The notes beneath the pieces were generated by a model, which made no database searches, was not told the origin of the DNA, and saw only the letters and a program-made list of their open reading frames with translations. From assembly GCF_000402035.1 (NCBI RefSeq), contig NC_021294.1, forward strand, positions 1,219,816-1,283,815: a DNA stretch of 64,000 nucleotides, in the 5' to 3' direction. Positions 28,859 through 37,115 of the stretch are shown piece after piece (positions within the stretch are counted from its first letter, which is position 1; each line of letters begins with the position of its first letter). The stretch is from Caballeronia insecticola (GTDB lineage Bacteria; Pseudomonadota; Gammaproteobacteria; Burkholderiales; Burkholderiaceae). The position numbers and the translations under genes were made by a program.

Positions 28859-28892
28859 GCGATAATTTAATTTGTACACTAATTATTATCGC
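28859..28892. promoter_or_regulatory. Candidate OhrR operator
   Basis: An inverted repeat with 8-bp perfect arms GCGATAAT and ATTATCGC, extended inward by TTAATT and AATT, in the ohrR-ohr intergenic region. The AT-rich inner part (AATTTGTACACTAATT) resembles known OhrR sites, which are TACAATT/AATTGTA-like. It lies about 70-100 bp upstream of the ohr start, where it can block the ohr promoter and possibly sense the end of ohrR. Confidence 0.7.
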
Positions 28893-28960
28893 GATACATT
28901 TCTCCCCGTGGTCGACGCAGCAAGTCAACCGAACTTGAAATCTACCAAGGGAGAAAGACG

Positions 28961-29380
28961 ATGAGCATCCTGTACAAGGCAACGGCAACGAGCACCGGCG
29001 GACGCGATGGCCGGGCGATTTCGTCGGATGAGCAACTGAATGTGAAATTGAGCGCGCCGAAAGAACTGGGCGGCACGGGCGCGCCGGGCACGAATCCGGA
29101 ACAGCTGTTCGCGGCGGGCTATTCCGCCTGCTTTCTCTCGGCGATGAAATTCGTTGCCGGTCAGCAAAAGCGCGCGGTTCCGGCCGATACGACCGTCACC
29201 GCCGATGTGGGCGTCGGCCCGAACGACGCGGGCGGTTTCAAGCTGGATATCGAGCTGCGCGTGGCGCTGCCGGGCCTTGCCGCCGCCGACGCGCAGGCGC
29301 TGGTGGACGCTGCGCACCAGGTTTGCCCGTATTCGAACGCGACGCGCGGAAATGTCGACGTGCGCGTGAAGGTAATCTGA
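28961..29380 (+). CDS. ohr: Organic hydroperoxide resistance protein Ohr
   Basis: Thiol peroxidase that reduces organic and fatty-acid hydroperoxides using lipoyl proteins. The 139-residue product is full length. The reactive cysteine C57 (GYSACFLSAM) and the resolving C122 (HQVCPYSNATRG) are both present. The conserved Arg/Glu network (R15/R18 region and E47) is also present. It begins MSILYKATATSTGGRDG after GGGAGAAAGACG. The neighbouring ohrR is its expected regulator. A symmetric terminator follows within 20 bp of the stop. Confidence 0.97.
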   Translation: MSILYKATATSTGGRDGRAISSDEQLNVKLSAPKELGGTGAPGTNPEQLFAAGYSACFLSAMKFVAGQQKRAVPADTTVTADVGVGPNDAGGFKLDIELRVALPGLAAADAQALVDAAHQVCPYSNATRGNVDVRVKVI

Positions 29381-29399
29381 TCCGCGATCACGCGGAAAC

Positions 29400-29429
29400 A
29401 AAACTGCCGGCCTTGAAGCCGGCAGTTTT
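29400..29429. terminator. Bidirectional terminator after ohr
   Basis: Perfect 12-bp stem: AAAACTGCCGGC (29400-29411), loop CTTGAA, GCCGGCAGTTTT (29418-29429). The A and T runs on either side let it end ohr on the plus strand and the DUF3563 gene on the minus strand. Confidence 0.9.
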
Positions 29430-29484
29430 GCTTGAAACGATGCAAGCGCCTCAGGTCATACAGGCGCTTCTACTTCTTTATGCT

Positions 29485-29658
29485 TTAGTTCGACATCCAC
29501 GACGGATGACGGCCAGCAACGCGCTGATCCAGCTTCTTCATACGATATTCGAGATCGTAGATGTCGGTGGCTTCGGCGAGATAAGCGTCGTCGCGTTCGC
29601 GATCGCGTTGGTCGGCGGATTTCGTCAGGAACAGGAAAATACGGCTGAGCAGGAACAT
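29485..29658 (-). CDS. DUF3563-family small protein
   Basis: A 57-residue protein of a family common in Burkholderiaceae. It begins MFLLSRIFLFLTKSADQRDRERDDAYLAEATDIYDLEYRMK (quoted in parts: MFLLSRIFLFLTKSADQ and YLAEATDIYDLEYRM), a short hydrophobic N-terminus followed by a charged helix. The ATG at 29658 fits the family start; a further ATG upstream adds residues with no similarity. It is probably a stand-alone gene of unknown function ending at the terminator shared with ohr. Confidence 0.88.
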   Translation of the reverse strand: MFLLSRIFLFLTKSADQRDRERDDAYLAEATDIYDLEYRMKKLDQRVAGRHPSWMSN

Positions 29659-29794
29659 GGTGGGCCTCGCTTGAATACTGGGGTTACTACCTATGAAAGT
29701 GATTATAGGGTAATCCCTGATCAAACACCAGCCCTGTTCGCTAGAACGCTGATACTAAAGACCAAATTGCAACACTCGAAACGCTGGGCGGCGC

Positions 29795-30955
29795 TCAGGC
29801 GACAAAAGTATTGCGCGCGGCCTCGCTCGAGCGACGCTGATGCTTGAAAAATTCCCACATCACGCCGGACGAGTCCGGCCCTTTCGACGAGTGGAAGGCG
29901 ACCGTATCGTCGCCGCCGGCCCAGGAATGGCCGAGGCCGCGCACGATCGAGGTCTTGACCACGCGCCGCCCGTTCTTGAAATAGTCGCTGACGACGCCAT
30001 CGGGATGCGATTCCTGACGCGTTTCGCCCGCGCGCCGGTTGCCCGCCGCGTCGATAAAGCCGTTGAGCCGCAAAAACTGTTTGGTCAACTGTTCGGCGTT
30101 GTTCGACGTGACGACCGAATCCAGTTCGCCATGCACGATGATCGCCGGCATGCCGGGATAGTCGCGGACATCGACGGCCGTGTCGATCAGCGCGACCGGG
30201 TCGGTCCGGCTGCCGCGGCGCATGACGTCCATCGCGCCGATAGCCGAGCGCGCCTCGCCGAACACCACGCCCGAATGCAGACCAACGGCCGCGAACACGT
30301 GCGGATAGCGCACCGCGAGCAGCGCCGCGAGCCCCGCGCCCGCCGACATGCCGGCGACATACACGCGCTCTGCGTCGAGATCGTGCTCCGCGACGACCGC
30401 CTTCACGAGCGACACGACCGACGCCGCCTCGCCGCCGCCTCCGCCGCCCGAGTCGTCGTACCAGCGCCAGCAGCGATGTGCGTGATCGTGCTTCGACTGT
30501 TCGGGATAGAGCACGGCGAAACCGTACTTGTCGGCGAGCAAATTGAAACGCGTGCCTTGGGCGAATTCATCGGCATTCTGCTTGCAGCCATGCAACATGA
30601 CGACGAGCGGCAAGCGGTCGCCGGCGGCTTTCGGCGGCGTGTAGAGCGCGTAAGACAGATGATTGACGAAGCGGCCCGACTCGGTGGGCGGCGCCGAGTG
30701 ATACGAGCGCGCCCATGTCCCGCGCGTCCACGCCGAGGCACGCGGACGCACGCGGGACTCGCGCATTGGCGGGCGCGCGCCGGCGCGCGTCGTAGGCGCC
30801 TTGGCGCTCACACTTGGCTTTACTTTTGGTTTGACGATCTTGGCGCGCGTAGGCTTGGCGGCCGCCCGGGGCTTGGGTGCGCGAATCGCTTCCGCCTGAC
30901 TGGTAACCAGGCGTCTCAAGCCGCGCAGCCAAAGCTTGGTTAGGCTTTTCGACAT
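29795..30955 (-). CDS. PHB-depolymerase-family esterase
   Basis: A 386-residue alpha/beta hydrolase of the extracellular PHB-depolymerase/feruloyl esterase type. The N-terminal ~95 residues are unusual: basic and Ala/Lys/Pro-rich (KPRAAAKPTRAKIVKPKVK), with no clear signal peptide. The catalytic domain shows the oxyanion/beta strand PLVVMLHGCKQNADEFA, the lipase box GMSAG (serine), an acid in the IIVHGELDSVV region and the histidine in GLGHSWAGGD. A six-glycine loop (YDDSGGGGGGEAAS) follows the tryptophan-rich HRCWRW. It might act on PHB, on oligomers or on plant esters. A 15-bp palindrome lies upstream. Confidence 0.87.
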   Translation of the reverse strand: MSKSLTKLWLRGLRRLVTSQAEAIRAPKPRAAAKPTRAKIVKPKVKPSVSAKAPTTRAGARPPMRESRVRPRASAWTRGTWARSYHSAPPTESGRFVNHLSYALYTPPKAAGDRLPLVVMLHGCKQNADEFAQGTRFNLLADKYGFAVLYPEQSKHDHAHRCWRWYDDSGGGGGGEAASVVSLVKAVVAEHDLDAERVYVAGMSAGAGLAALLAVRYPHVFAAVGLHSGVVFGEARSAIGAMDVMRRGSRTDPVALIDTAVDVRDYPGMPAIIVHGELDSVVTSNNAEQLTKQFLRLNGFIDAAGNRRAGETRQESHPDGVVSDYFKNGRRVVKTSIVRGLGHSWAGGDDTVAFHSSKGPDSSGVMWEFFKHQRRSSEAARNTFVA

Positions 30956-31013
30956 TCGACTGGGTCCTCAAAAACATGCAAATTGGATGGCGCGAGAAAA
31001 AAACCCGTGCCGG

Positions 31014-31028
31014 TTGTGCATTGCACAA
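31014..31028. promoter_or_regulatory. 15-bp palindrome upstream of the esterase gene
   Basis: TTGTGC and GCACAA flank ATT, a perfect 6-bp dyad 59 bp upstream of the esterase start. The core TGCATTGCA recalls sites bound by PHA-granule regulators of the PhaR type in Burkholderiales; this link is inference from memory and from the neighbouring PHB-depolymerase family gene. Confidence 0.5.
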
Positions 31029-31119
31029 TAGCACCAAAAAACGCGGGTGGCGCGTCGTCGTCCTTTACATATTGGGATGAATTAACAACAAATCAAGAAA
31101 AATGCCAAAACTAGACGAA

Positions 31120-31136
31120 AGTTACGCGATGTAACT
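31120..31136. promoter_or_regulatory. 17-bp dyad upstream of the PAP2 gene
   Basis: Perfect 6-bp arms AGTTAC and GTAACT separated by GCGAT, about 50 bp upstream of the TATACT element of the PAP2 gene. It is likely to be a protein-binding site; the regulator is unknown. Confidence 0.4.
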
Positions 31137-31289
31137 GGTGCGTGCTTTCAGCAATGTCGGATAATTCAGGAACTTCCCAAGCGGTATACTTCTGAGCTTT
31201 CGCGGCTGCTCGTTCAATTCGGGCCAGTTCGCCGCATCGATCTCGTTTGCGTTGCCGCACTGCAGCAACCCCTGTACCTAAAAACCTCA

Positions 31290-31976
31290 ATGAACTTGGA
31301 TTTACCCAATTCCGTCTGGGTCTCAATCACCGCGCTGGGTGGCGTCGGTGTCATGGGTCCTTTGGCGCTTATCGTCGCGGCATGGCTCGCAATCGGTTAT
31401 CGATGGAAATACGCCTTCGCGTGGCTCGGCCTGCTCGGCGCGGCGAGCGTCGCTGTCGCGTTGAGCAAGATCGCGTTTATCGGCTGGGGAATCGGCGTGC
31501 GCGATATCGATTTCACCGGGTTCAGCGGACACGCGCTGATGTCCACGGCTGTGCTGCCGGTTGCGATCTTCGTCGCGCTGTTGCCCGCGCGCGGCGCGGT
31601 GCGCGCATGCGGCGTCGCGGTCGGACTGCTGATCGGTGCGGGCGTGGGCATGTCGCGCGTCGTGCTGAACGCGCATTCGGTCTCGGAAGTGGTGGCGGGC
31701 TGCGCGCTCGGCGCGGTCGTCGCGCTGGCGTTCGTGCGCATCGCGTGGCGGGCCGAAGCCGGCAAGCTCGCGCCGGCGCCCGTTGCGGCGAGTCTTGCGG
31801 CCGTGGTCGTCGCGCTGCACGGCGTGCCGGTGCCCACGCAACATTGGATCACCGAGATCGCGCTCGAGCTGTCGGGCCACGAGCGTCCTTACGTGCGGGC
31901 GATCTGGAAGGTAAAGCGTTATACCGTGCCGGATCGCCGCACGGAGCTTCGGCCTCAGGAGCGCGCGGCCGCCTGA
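31290..31976 (+). CDS. PAP2-superfamily membrane phosphatase
   Basis: A 228-residue protein with about six hydrophobic segments. The phosphatase motifs are partly visible: FSGHALMSTA (PSGH-like, residues about 79-88, with the catalytic histidine) and SRVVLNAHSVSEVVAG (SR...H, about 124-139). The aspartate that usually follows the last histidine by four residues is replaced (HSVSEVV carries a glutamate). The first motif (KxxxxxxRP) is not clear. It probably dephosphorylates a membrane lipid such as undecaprenyl diphosphate or phosphatidylglycerophosphate. The start MNLDLPNSVWVSI follows TACCTAAAAACCTCA, a weak ribosome binding site. Confidence 0.85.
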   Translation: MNLDLPNSVWVSITALGGVGVMGPLALIVAAWLAIGYRWKYAFAWLGLLGAASVAVALSKIAFIGWGIGVRDIDFTGFSGHALMSTAVLPVAIFVALLPARGAVRACGVAVGLLIGAGVGMSRVVLNAHSVSEVVAGCALGAVVALAFVRIAWRAEAGKLAPAPVAASLAAVVVALHGVPVPTQHWITEIALELSGHERPYVRAIWKVKRYTVPDRRTELRPQERAAA

Positions 31977-32004
31977 CGCGACCGCCGCCCGTCGAGCATA
32001 AAAA

Positions 32005-32829
32005 TCAGTCGTTCACGCCGATAATCACGCTCGACGCCTTGATCACCGCCACCGCCTTCTGACCCTGCGCGAGTCCGAGCGTGTCGGCGCTCTGATTCGT
32101 GATGATCGCGGTAATGGTCGTGGCGTCGTTGAGCGAGAGCGTCACTTCGGCGTTCACGGCGCCCTTCGTCACGCTGGCAACCGTGCCGCGCAACTGATTG
32201 CGCGCCGACAGCTTCGCGTTCGTGTCTTCCATCAGCATGACCCACGATGCCTTGATGAGCGCGAACGCGTCGCTGCCTTCTTTCAGGCCCAGCGCTTCGG
32301 TGCTTTCGTGGGTGACGACCGCGACGATCGTCTGGCCGCCCGGCAGACCAAGCTCGACTTCATCGTTGACTGCGCCGCGCGTGAGCTTCGTTACCTTGCC
32401 GGCCAGTTGATTGCGTGCGCTCGTTTTCATTCCCAGTCTCCCTATTAGCTGCCAATCCTGAGCGAAGCCTTCGATCGCCTCGCCCGCCCGTTGCAAAAAT
32501 TTTCGATGCTCGCGCTCGACTGCGCGATAGGTCTCGATGAGGCGCAGCGCCGTCGGCGTGAGCTTGGTGCCGCCACCGCCCCGGCCGCCGGTTGCCGTCG
32601 TGACGAGCGGCTTGCCGGCCAGGTTGTTCATCGTGTCGATGGCGTCCCACGCGGCCTTGTAGCTCATCCCGACCGACTTCGCCGCCGCGGTGATCGATCC
32701 CGAATCGCGAATCGCGGCCAGCAAGCCGATACGTGCCGCGCCGCCCAGCGTCTGTGCGCCGCTCTGGAGCCACACGGAACCGCCGAATTCCAGCGAATCG
32801 TGGGTTTTGGGCGATTCAATCTTGCTCAT
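32005..32829 (-). CDS. modE: ModE-type molybdate-responsive regulator with two Mop domains
   Basis: A 274-residue ModE-like regulator. The N-terminal winged helix (residues about 30-120; AAIRDSGSITAAAKSVGMSYK, GRGGGGTKLTPTALRLIE) is followed by two tandem molybdate-binding Mop domains (about 140-200 and 210-272), each beginning SARNQL and containing AVNDEVEL or AVNAEVTL. Bound molybdate normally makes ModE repress the molybdate transporter. No modABC genes are in the window, so its targets lie elsewhere. The start MSKIESPKTHDSLEF is chosen over an upstream ATG that adds a 70-residue Arg-rich extension. Confidence 0.95.
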   Translation of the reverse strand: MSKIESPKTHDSLEFGGSVWLQSGAQTLGGAARIGLLAAIRDSGSITAAAKSVGMSYKAAWDAIDTMNNLAGKPLVTTATGGRGGGGTKLTPTALRLIETYRAVEREHRKFLQRAGEAIEGFAQDWQLIGRLGMKTSARNQLAGKVTKLTRGAVNDEVELGLPGGQTIVAVVTHESTEALGLKEGSDAFALIKASWVMLMEDTNAKLSARNQLRGTVASVTKGAVNAEVTLSLNDATTITAIITNQSADTLGLAQGQKAVAVIKASSVIIGVND

Positions 32830-32875
32830 TCGCCGCCTCTGCAAATCGTGCCAAAACAGTAAAAAGCGTGACGCA

Positions 32876-34441
32876 TTATAGCGACGCCCGCACACGCGGA
32901 CGATGCATCGCGCGTAACAATCGCTCGCCTTCCTGCGCGTCCTTGCGCGCCGATGCCGCGCCCCACGCGCGCGCGAAACCGCGCTGATAATCGGTGGCTT
33001 CCGGCATCGATGCGAGCCGGTCGGCAGCGACGGCGGCATCGTTCGCTTCGCCGAGCACCGTCTGCAGTGCGCCGAGCATCTTTGCTGTTTGCTTGCGCGT
33101 GCGCTGCGTCGTCACCGAGCGGAAAAACTCGAGCGCGTAACGCAGCCGCTTTGCGTGAATGCGCACGCGATGCCGTTCGTGCGGTTCGAGCGAAGCAAGA
33201 TCGGCCACGCGCGCGATCCGCCGATAATCCTTGCGGATCCGCTTTTTCGCGTAGCTGACGAGGCGCACCGGCGTCTCGTCTTCTTGCGATGCAAAGCGCG
33301 CGAGCCTTTCGACGAACGCGAGCGTGAGACGCACGTATCGCTTCGACGCCAGCGCGTCGCGCACGCGGTCGCGCGCCACGCGCCGCCGGAGATCGGCTGC
33401 GTCGATGAGCGTTTGCCAGCGCGCGGCGTTATCGTCCGATGCGGCGTAGCTTGGCAGCGTCTTGTCGGTGAAGACGTCCCAGTCGCGTGCGTCGGCGAGC
33501 AGATCGCCGAACCATTTCAGATCGGGCGCGATCCGCGTGGTCCACGTCTCGTCGACATCGTCGCGAAACAGCTTCAACAGGGTCTTCAGCCGACGCTGCG
33601 CGACGCGCAACTGATGCACGTGCTCATCGCTCAAACCCGCGCGCGCCGCGAACTCGTTGCCGAACCACTGCTGCGCCACCGACGCCGCAATCGCGATGAA
33701 CGCCTCGCGACGCGTGGCCGTGCGCGGCAGCGCGAGCTTCGCCGCAAATACCGGTTCGTTCGCCGCATCGTTTGCCGCGCCATTCGCCGCGTCATTCGCC
33801 AGTTCATGCGCTTCGTCCGGCGCGATGAAAAACGGCGCCGCGTCGATGATTTCGCCCGCGAGCCTGAAGACCGCGTCGAGCGCGCCGTCCGCCGCCGGCG
33901 CCGCGAGGCGCAGTGCCGCGCGTCCTTGCGCGTCGGTTTCGAGCGTCGCGAGGATGTCCGCGCCACCCGCGTCGATGCGCCATTCGATGCGTTCGACCTC
34001 GTCTCCGGAATCGGAATCAGGCGTCGATGACGGCGCACCGTCATCGCTTTCGGGCGCCGCAACCCGATGTGCCTTCGCAAGCGGCGCGCGCGAGGCGTCG
34101 TCGGCTTCGGCGAATTCACGCAGCGACGCCGCGAGATCCTCGCCCGCCGGCCGCGCAAAGGTCCGGTAGCGCGTGAAGCCGGGTATCGGCGGGCCGTCTT
34201 CGTGCGTCGCGCACAAGGTTCGCGCGCCGTCCAGCGTGTCGACCGAAAGCCGCCAGCCCGCCGCCTTCAGCGGAATATCCCGCGTGGCGAGCCGCGAGCG
34301 AACCGGCGCGACGCCCGCGAACGCGGGTATCTGCTCCAGCGCGCCGGCGAGCGCGGCAGGCGTCGCGTCGTCCGATCGATCCGTCCGATGCGCCTCATGC
34401 GTTCGATACGACTCCAGCGCCACTTCGATCCACACCGTCAT
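32876..34441 (-). CDS. CHAD-domain protein with degenerate CYTH-like N-terminus
   Basis: A 521-residue protein. The C-terminal CHAD domain (residues about 245-510) is helical and rich in conserved histidines and arginines (LSDEHVHQLRVAQRRLKTLLKLFR quoted as HQLRVAQRRLKTL; ARDWDVF; HERHRVRIHAKRLRYALEFF quoted as HRVRIHAKRLRYALEFF), the surface that binds polyphosphate. The N-terminal part (RSRLATRDIPLKAAGWRLSVDT) resembles CYTH but lacks the ExExK metal motif at the start (MTVWIEVALES), so triphosphatase activity is doubtful. The linker has a tandem repeat ANDAANGAANDAANE. It is divergent from a Pit phosphate transporter, consistent with a polyphosphate role. Confidence 0.9.
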   Translation of the reverse strand: MTVWIEVALESYRTHEAHRTDRSDDATPAALAGALEQIPAFAGVAPVRSRLATRDIPLKAAGWRLSVDTLDGARTLCATHEDGPPIPGFTRYRTFARPAGEDLAASLREFAEADDASRAPLAKAHRVAAPESDDGAPSSTPDSDSGDEVERIEWRIDAGGADILATLETDAQGRAALRLAAPAADGALDAVFRLAGEIIDAAPFFIAPDEAHELANDAANGAANDAANEPVFAAKLALPRTATRREAFIAIAASVAQQWFGNEFAARAGLSDEHVHQLRVAQRRLKTLLKLFRDDVDETWTTRIAPDLKWFGDLLADARDWDVFTDKTLPSYAASDDNAARWQTLIDAADLRRRVARDRVRDALASKRYVRLTLAFVERLARFASQEDETPVRLVSYAKKRIRKDYRRIARVADLASLEPHERHRVRIHAKRLRYALEFFRSVTTQRTRKQTAKMLGALQTVLGEANDAAVAADRLASMPEATDYQRGFARAWGAASARKDAQEGERLLRAMHRPRVRASL

Positions 34442-34489
34442 AAGGCTCCCTGAGCGATCTGCGCGCCGCCCGTCAATTCATACGAATGA

Positions 34490-34508
34490 CTGTCATGTCA
34501 GGAGTCAT
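34490..34508. promoter_or_regulatory. Possible Pho box between CHAD and pit genes
   Basis: CTGTCAT (34490-34496) followed five bases later by GAGTCAT (34502-34508). The first repeat is a perfect PhoB half-site; the second matches five of seven; the spacing is 5 instead of the usual 4. ATGACTGTCAT around it is also a small palindrome. Weak, but it sits between two phosphate-related genes. Confidence 0.3.
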
Positions 34509-34621
34509 GAAACCGACACACGCCCCGTGAAACATGCCCATTTGTGCTTCCGAAACGCCTCTCGTCTGCTTTTCTACTTGCGATACGACTTCGCGCAGCA
34601 TCCAGCCCCCAAGGACGCGAC

Positions 34622-36208
34622 ATGAACCAGATTGCCTTTCCCCAATCCCGCGAAGGCCGCACGCTCGGGCAGCGGCTCGCGCTCTTGCTCTTCCTGCTCG
34701 CCATCACGGGAGGCGCGGTCTACTGCGTCATGCATCTGCTCGAAGATCTTGCGCCGGTGCGCGAGTCGTCGATGTTTCCGTACATTCTGCTCGGCATCGC
34801 GCTGTTGATCGCGCTCGGCTTCGAATTCGTCAACGGCTTTCACGACACCGCCAACGCCGTCGCAACCGTAATCTACACGCACTCTTTGACGCCCAACCTG
34901 GCCGTCGTCTGGTCGGGCGCGTGGAATTTCATCGGCGTGCTGATTTCGAGCGGCGCGGTCGCGTTCGGCATCCTGCAATTGCTGCCGGTCGAATTGATTC
35001 TCGGCGTGGGCAGCTCGCAAGGTTTCGCTATGGTCTTTGCGCTGCTGATCGCGGCGATCATCTGGAACCTCGGCACCTGGGCGCTCGGCCTTCCTTCTTC
35101 GAGTTCGCACACGCTGATCGGTTCGGTGATCGGCGTCGGCCTGATGAACCAGATGCTGCACGGGACGAACGGCACGTCGGGCGTCGACTGGAGCCAGGCG
35201 GTGTCGGTGGGCAAGTCGCTGCTGTTCTCGCCGATCATCGGCTTCGTGCTCGCGGGCTTTCTGCTTTATGTGCTGAAGCTCGTCGTGCGCGTGCCGGCGC
35301 TCTACAAGGAGCCGGAGAAGAACGCGCCGCCGCCGTTCTGGATTCGCTGCCTGCTGATCCTCACGTGTACGGGCGTGTCGTTCGCGCACGGCTCGAATGA
35401 CGGCCAAAAGGGCATGGGCCTCATCATGCTGATCCTGATCGGCACGGTGCCGACCGCGTACGCGCTCAACAAGGCCGTGACCGCGAACGAAACGCAGACT
35501 TTTCTCGCCGTGAGCCACAGCGCCGCCGACGTGCTGCACCGCTACGGCAACGGCGCAGCGCCCGCCGCCGATGCGCGCAGCCAGGTCGAGAAGTACGTCC
35601 AGACGAAGACGCTCGCGCCTGACACGATCGCATCGCTCAAGAGCGTGGTCGATTCGATCGAAACGCAGGTCCGCCCGGCCCAGACGATGGCCGAAGTGCC
35701 GCAGGGCAACGTCCGCAATGTGCGCAACGAGATGTATATCGCGTCCGAAGCGCTGCGCATCATGGAGAAGCAAAAGGCGCCCGCATTCTCCGCCGCCGAT
35801 GTCGCCACGCTCGACAACTACAAGAAGCAACTCGATCACGCGACCAAGTTCATTCCGACGTGGGTGAAGGTCGCGGTCGCCGTGGCGCTCGGGCTGGGCA
35901 CGATGGTCGGCTGGAAACGCATCGTCGTGACGGTGGGCGAGCGCATCGGCAAGACGCATCTGACGTATGGACAAGGCGCGTCGGCGGAACTCGTCGCGAT
36001 GCTGACCATTGGCGCCGCCGATGCCTACGGCCTGCCGGTCAGCACGACGCACGTGCTGTCCTCGGGTGTCGCAGGCACGATGGCCGCGAACGGCTCCGGC
36101 CTGCAATGGCGCACCGTGCGCAGCCTCGCGCTCGCGTGGATCCTGACGTTGCCGGTGTCGATCGCGCTGGCGGGTTTCCTGTTCTGGGCGTTCCGCGGAA
36201 TCTTCTGA
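34622..36208 (+). CDS. pit: Pit-family inorganic phosphate transporter
   Basis: A 528-residue low-affinity phosphate transporter using proton or metal-phosphate symport. The start MNQIAFPQSREGRTLGQRLA is preceded by a GGA-containing sequence. Both PiT repeats are present: FEFVNGFHDTANAVATVIYT (residues about 66-85) and, in the second half, FAHGSNDGQKGMG; the SSSHTLIGSVIG and STTHVLSSGVAG motifs are also typical. About ten to twelve transmembrane helices flank a large hydrophilic loop (about 290-420). The divergent CHAD gene links it to phosphate/polyphosphate. A hairpin terminator follows. Confidence 0.95.
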   Translation: MNQIAFPQSREGRTLGQRLALLLFLLAITGGAVYCVMHLLEDLAPVRESSMFPYILLGIALLIALGFEFVNGFHDTANAVATVIYTHSLTPNLAVVWSGAWNFIGVLISSGAVAFGILQLLPVELILGVGSSQGFAMVFALLIAAIIWNLGTWALGLPSSSSHTLIGSVIGVGLMNQMLHGTNGTSGVDWSQAVSVGKSLLFSPIIGFVLAGFLLYVLKLVVRVPALYKEPEKNAPPPFWIRCLLILTCTGVSFAHGSNDGQKGMGLIMLILIGTVPTAYALNKAVTANETQTFLAVSHSAADVLHRYGNGAAPAADARSQVEKYVQTKTLAPDTIASLKSVVDSIETQVRPAQTMAEVPQGNVRNVRNEMYIASEALRIMEKQKAPAFSAADVATLDNYKKQLDHATKFIPTWVKVAVAVALGLGTMVGWKRIVVTVGERIGKTHLTYGQGASAELVAMLTIGAADAYGLPVSTTHVLSSGVAGTMAANGSGLQWRTVRSLALAWILTLPVSIALAGFLFWAFRGIF

Positions 36209-36228
36209 GCGCGCGTCGCCTTTGTCGA

Positions 36229-36260
36229 ACGGCGCGGGATTCTCCGCGCCGTGCAAGTTT
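36229..36260 (+). terminator. Terminator after pit
   Basis: Perfect 9-bp stem ACGGCGCGG (36229-36237) and CCGCGCCGT (36244-36252), loop GATTCT, then GCAAGTTTTG. It is 20 bp after the pit stop codon. Confidence 0.75.
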
Positions 36261-36514
36261 TGCCCTCCCCCTGCATTTCGACGCTTCTTTTCGACAATCC
36301 CTTCGCCTGCTCACGCGTGACCGAATCGTCGGACGCCTTGTCGCACGGGCGTATGCGTCGACTGGCACGGCCATTGCTCGACACTCCTCGTCGATCGCAA
36401 TTCTGATTGGCCGGCGGTCTCGCACTGCCGACCACCCGGCGTATGAATGGCAGTTGGGAGGCCGCGCCGGGCGCCGATCTTTCGCGCGATTATTTGAACA
36501 AGGAGAAAGTCAAA
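36261..36514. other. Upstream region of the DUF3309 gene
   Basis: Part of a 306-bp gap between pit and the small DUF3309 gene. No CDS is supported on either strand. It should hold the promoter of the small gene, but I see no convincing -35/-10 pair. Confidence 0.4.
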
Positions 36515-36673
36515 ATGACGATCGGAACCATCCTGCTGATCATCCTGATCCTGCTTCTGGTCGGCGCCATTCCGTCCTGGCCGCATAGCCGCAGTTGGGG
36601 CTACGGACCGAGCGGGCTCGTTGGCGTCGTGCTGATCGTGGTGATCGTTCTCTTGTTGATGGGACGGATATGA
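36515..36673 (+). CDS. DUF3309-family small membrane protein
   Basis: A 52-residue protein with two hydrophobic segments (residues about 3-17 and 34-50) joined by PSWPHSRSWGYGPSG, the signature of the DUF3309 family. It resembles a membrane hairpin. A very good Shine-Dalgarno AAGGAG lies ten bases before the ATG, which fixes the start. Function is unknown; relatives are often stress-induced. A strong bidirectional terminator follows. Confidence 0.9.
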   Translation: MTIGTILLIILILLLVGAIPSWPHSRSWGYGPSGLVGVVLIVVIVLLLMGRI

Positions 36674-36721
36674 CGTCCAGCGCGGCCGTGTCTTTTTGAG
36701 CGACCGCGGGCGGCAAAAAAC

Positions 36722-36753
36722 AAAAAGGGGCGCTCCGTGGGGCGCCCCTTTTT
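36722..36753. terminator. Bidirectional terminator between DUF3309 gene and the minus-strand small gene
   Basis: AAAAAGGGGCGC and its complement GCGCCCCTTTTT enclose a loop of 8 nt. The A and T runs on both sides allow use in both directions, fitting the convergent genes. Confidence 0.9.
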
Positions 36754-36774
36754 ATCGTGTGTGCGTGACGAAAC

Positions 36775-37098
36775 TCAAACGCGCATGACTTGCCCGTTCG
36801 GTTCGAACTTGCGTGGAATGATGGGCTCGCTCTGCTTCGGCGACGACGATGCGCGCGCACGCGGCATCTGACTCGGAGCCGGCGCCGACTGTTCGATGGT
36901 GCCCTTGTCCGCGACCTGTTTGACGGAAGTCACGCTCTTGCGCTTTTTCTTCGCTGCCGTCTGGGTCGCGGCGTGCGAACGGCTTTTGCCCTTCATGGCC
37001 TTCGCTTCGGGAGGATTCCAGACTTCCGTATAACGCTCCGCCGCGAACAACGACGACGAGCCGACGAGAAGTAAAAGGATCAGCAATACGCGCTTCAA
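36775..37098 (-). CDS. Exported small protein of unknown function
   Basis: A 107-residue protein with a signal peptide (MKRVLLILLLLVGSSSLFA, cleavage probably after AxA-like SLFA). The mature part begins ERYTEVWNPPEAKAMKGKS and is basic and low-complexity, with KKKRKSVTSVKQ and a Pro/Ser-rich tail PIIPRKFEPNGQ. The start is a TTG, supported by GGAG eight bases upstream. I do not recognise the family with confidence; related short exported proteins occur in Burkholderiales. It is just downstream of another small gene on the same strand. Confidence 0.7.
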   Translation of the reverse strand: MKRVLLILLLLVGSSSLFAAERYTEVWNPPEAKAMKGKSRSHAATQTAAKKKRKSVTSVKQVADKGTIEQSAPAPSQMPRARASSSPKQSEPIIPRKFEPNGQVMRV

Positions 37099-37115
37099 GA
37101 GATTCGCTCCAACAG

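Larger units (their letters stand above)
30956..31289. other. Divergent region between esterase and PAP2 gene (334 bp)
   Basis: No gene is supported. It is AT-rich in the middle (31060-31130). It holds a palindrome TTGTGCATTGCACAA at 31014-31028, a second dyad AGTTAC/GTAACT at 31120-31136 and a TATACT -10-like hexamer at 31185-31190 pointing to the PAP2 gene. It must contain both promoters. Confidence 0.6.
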
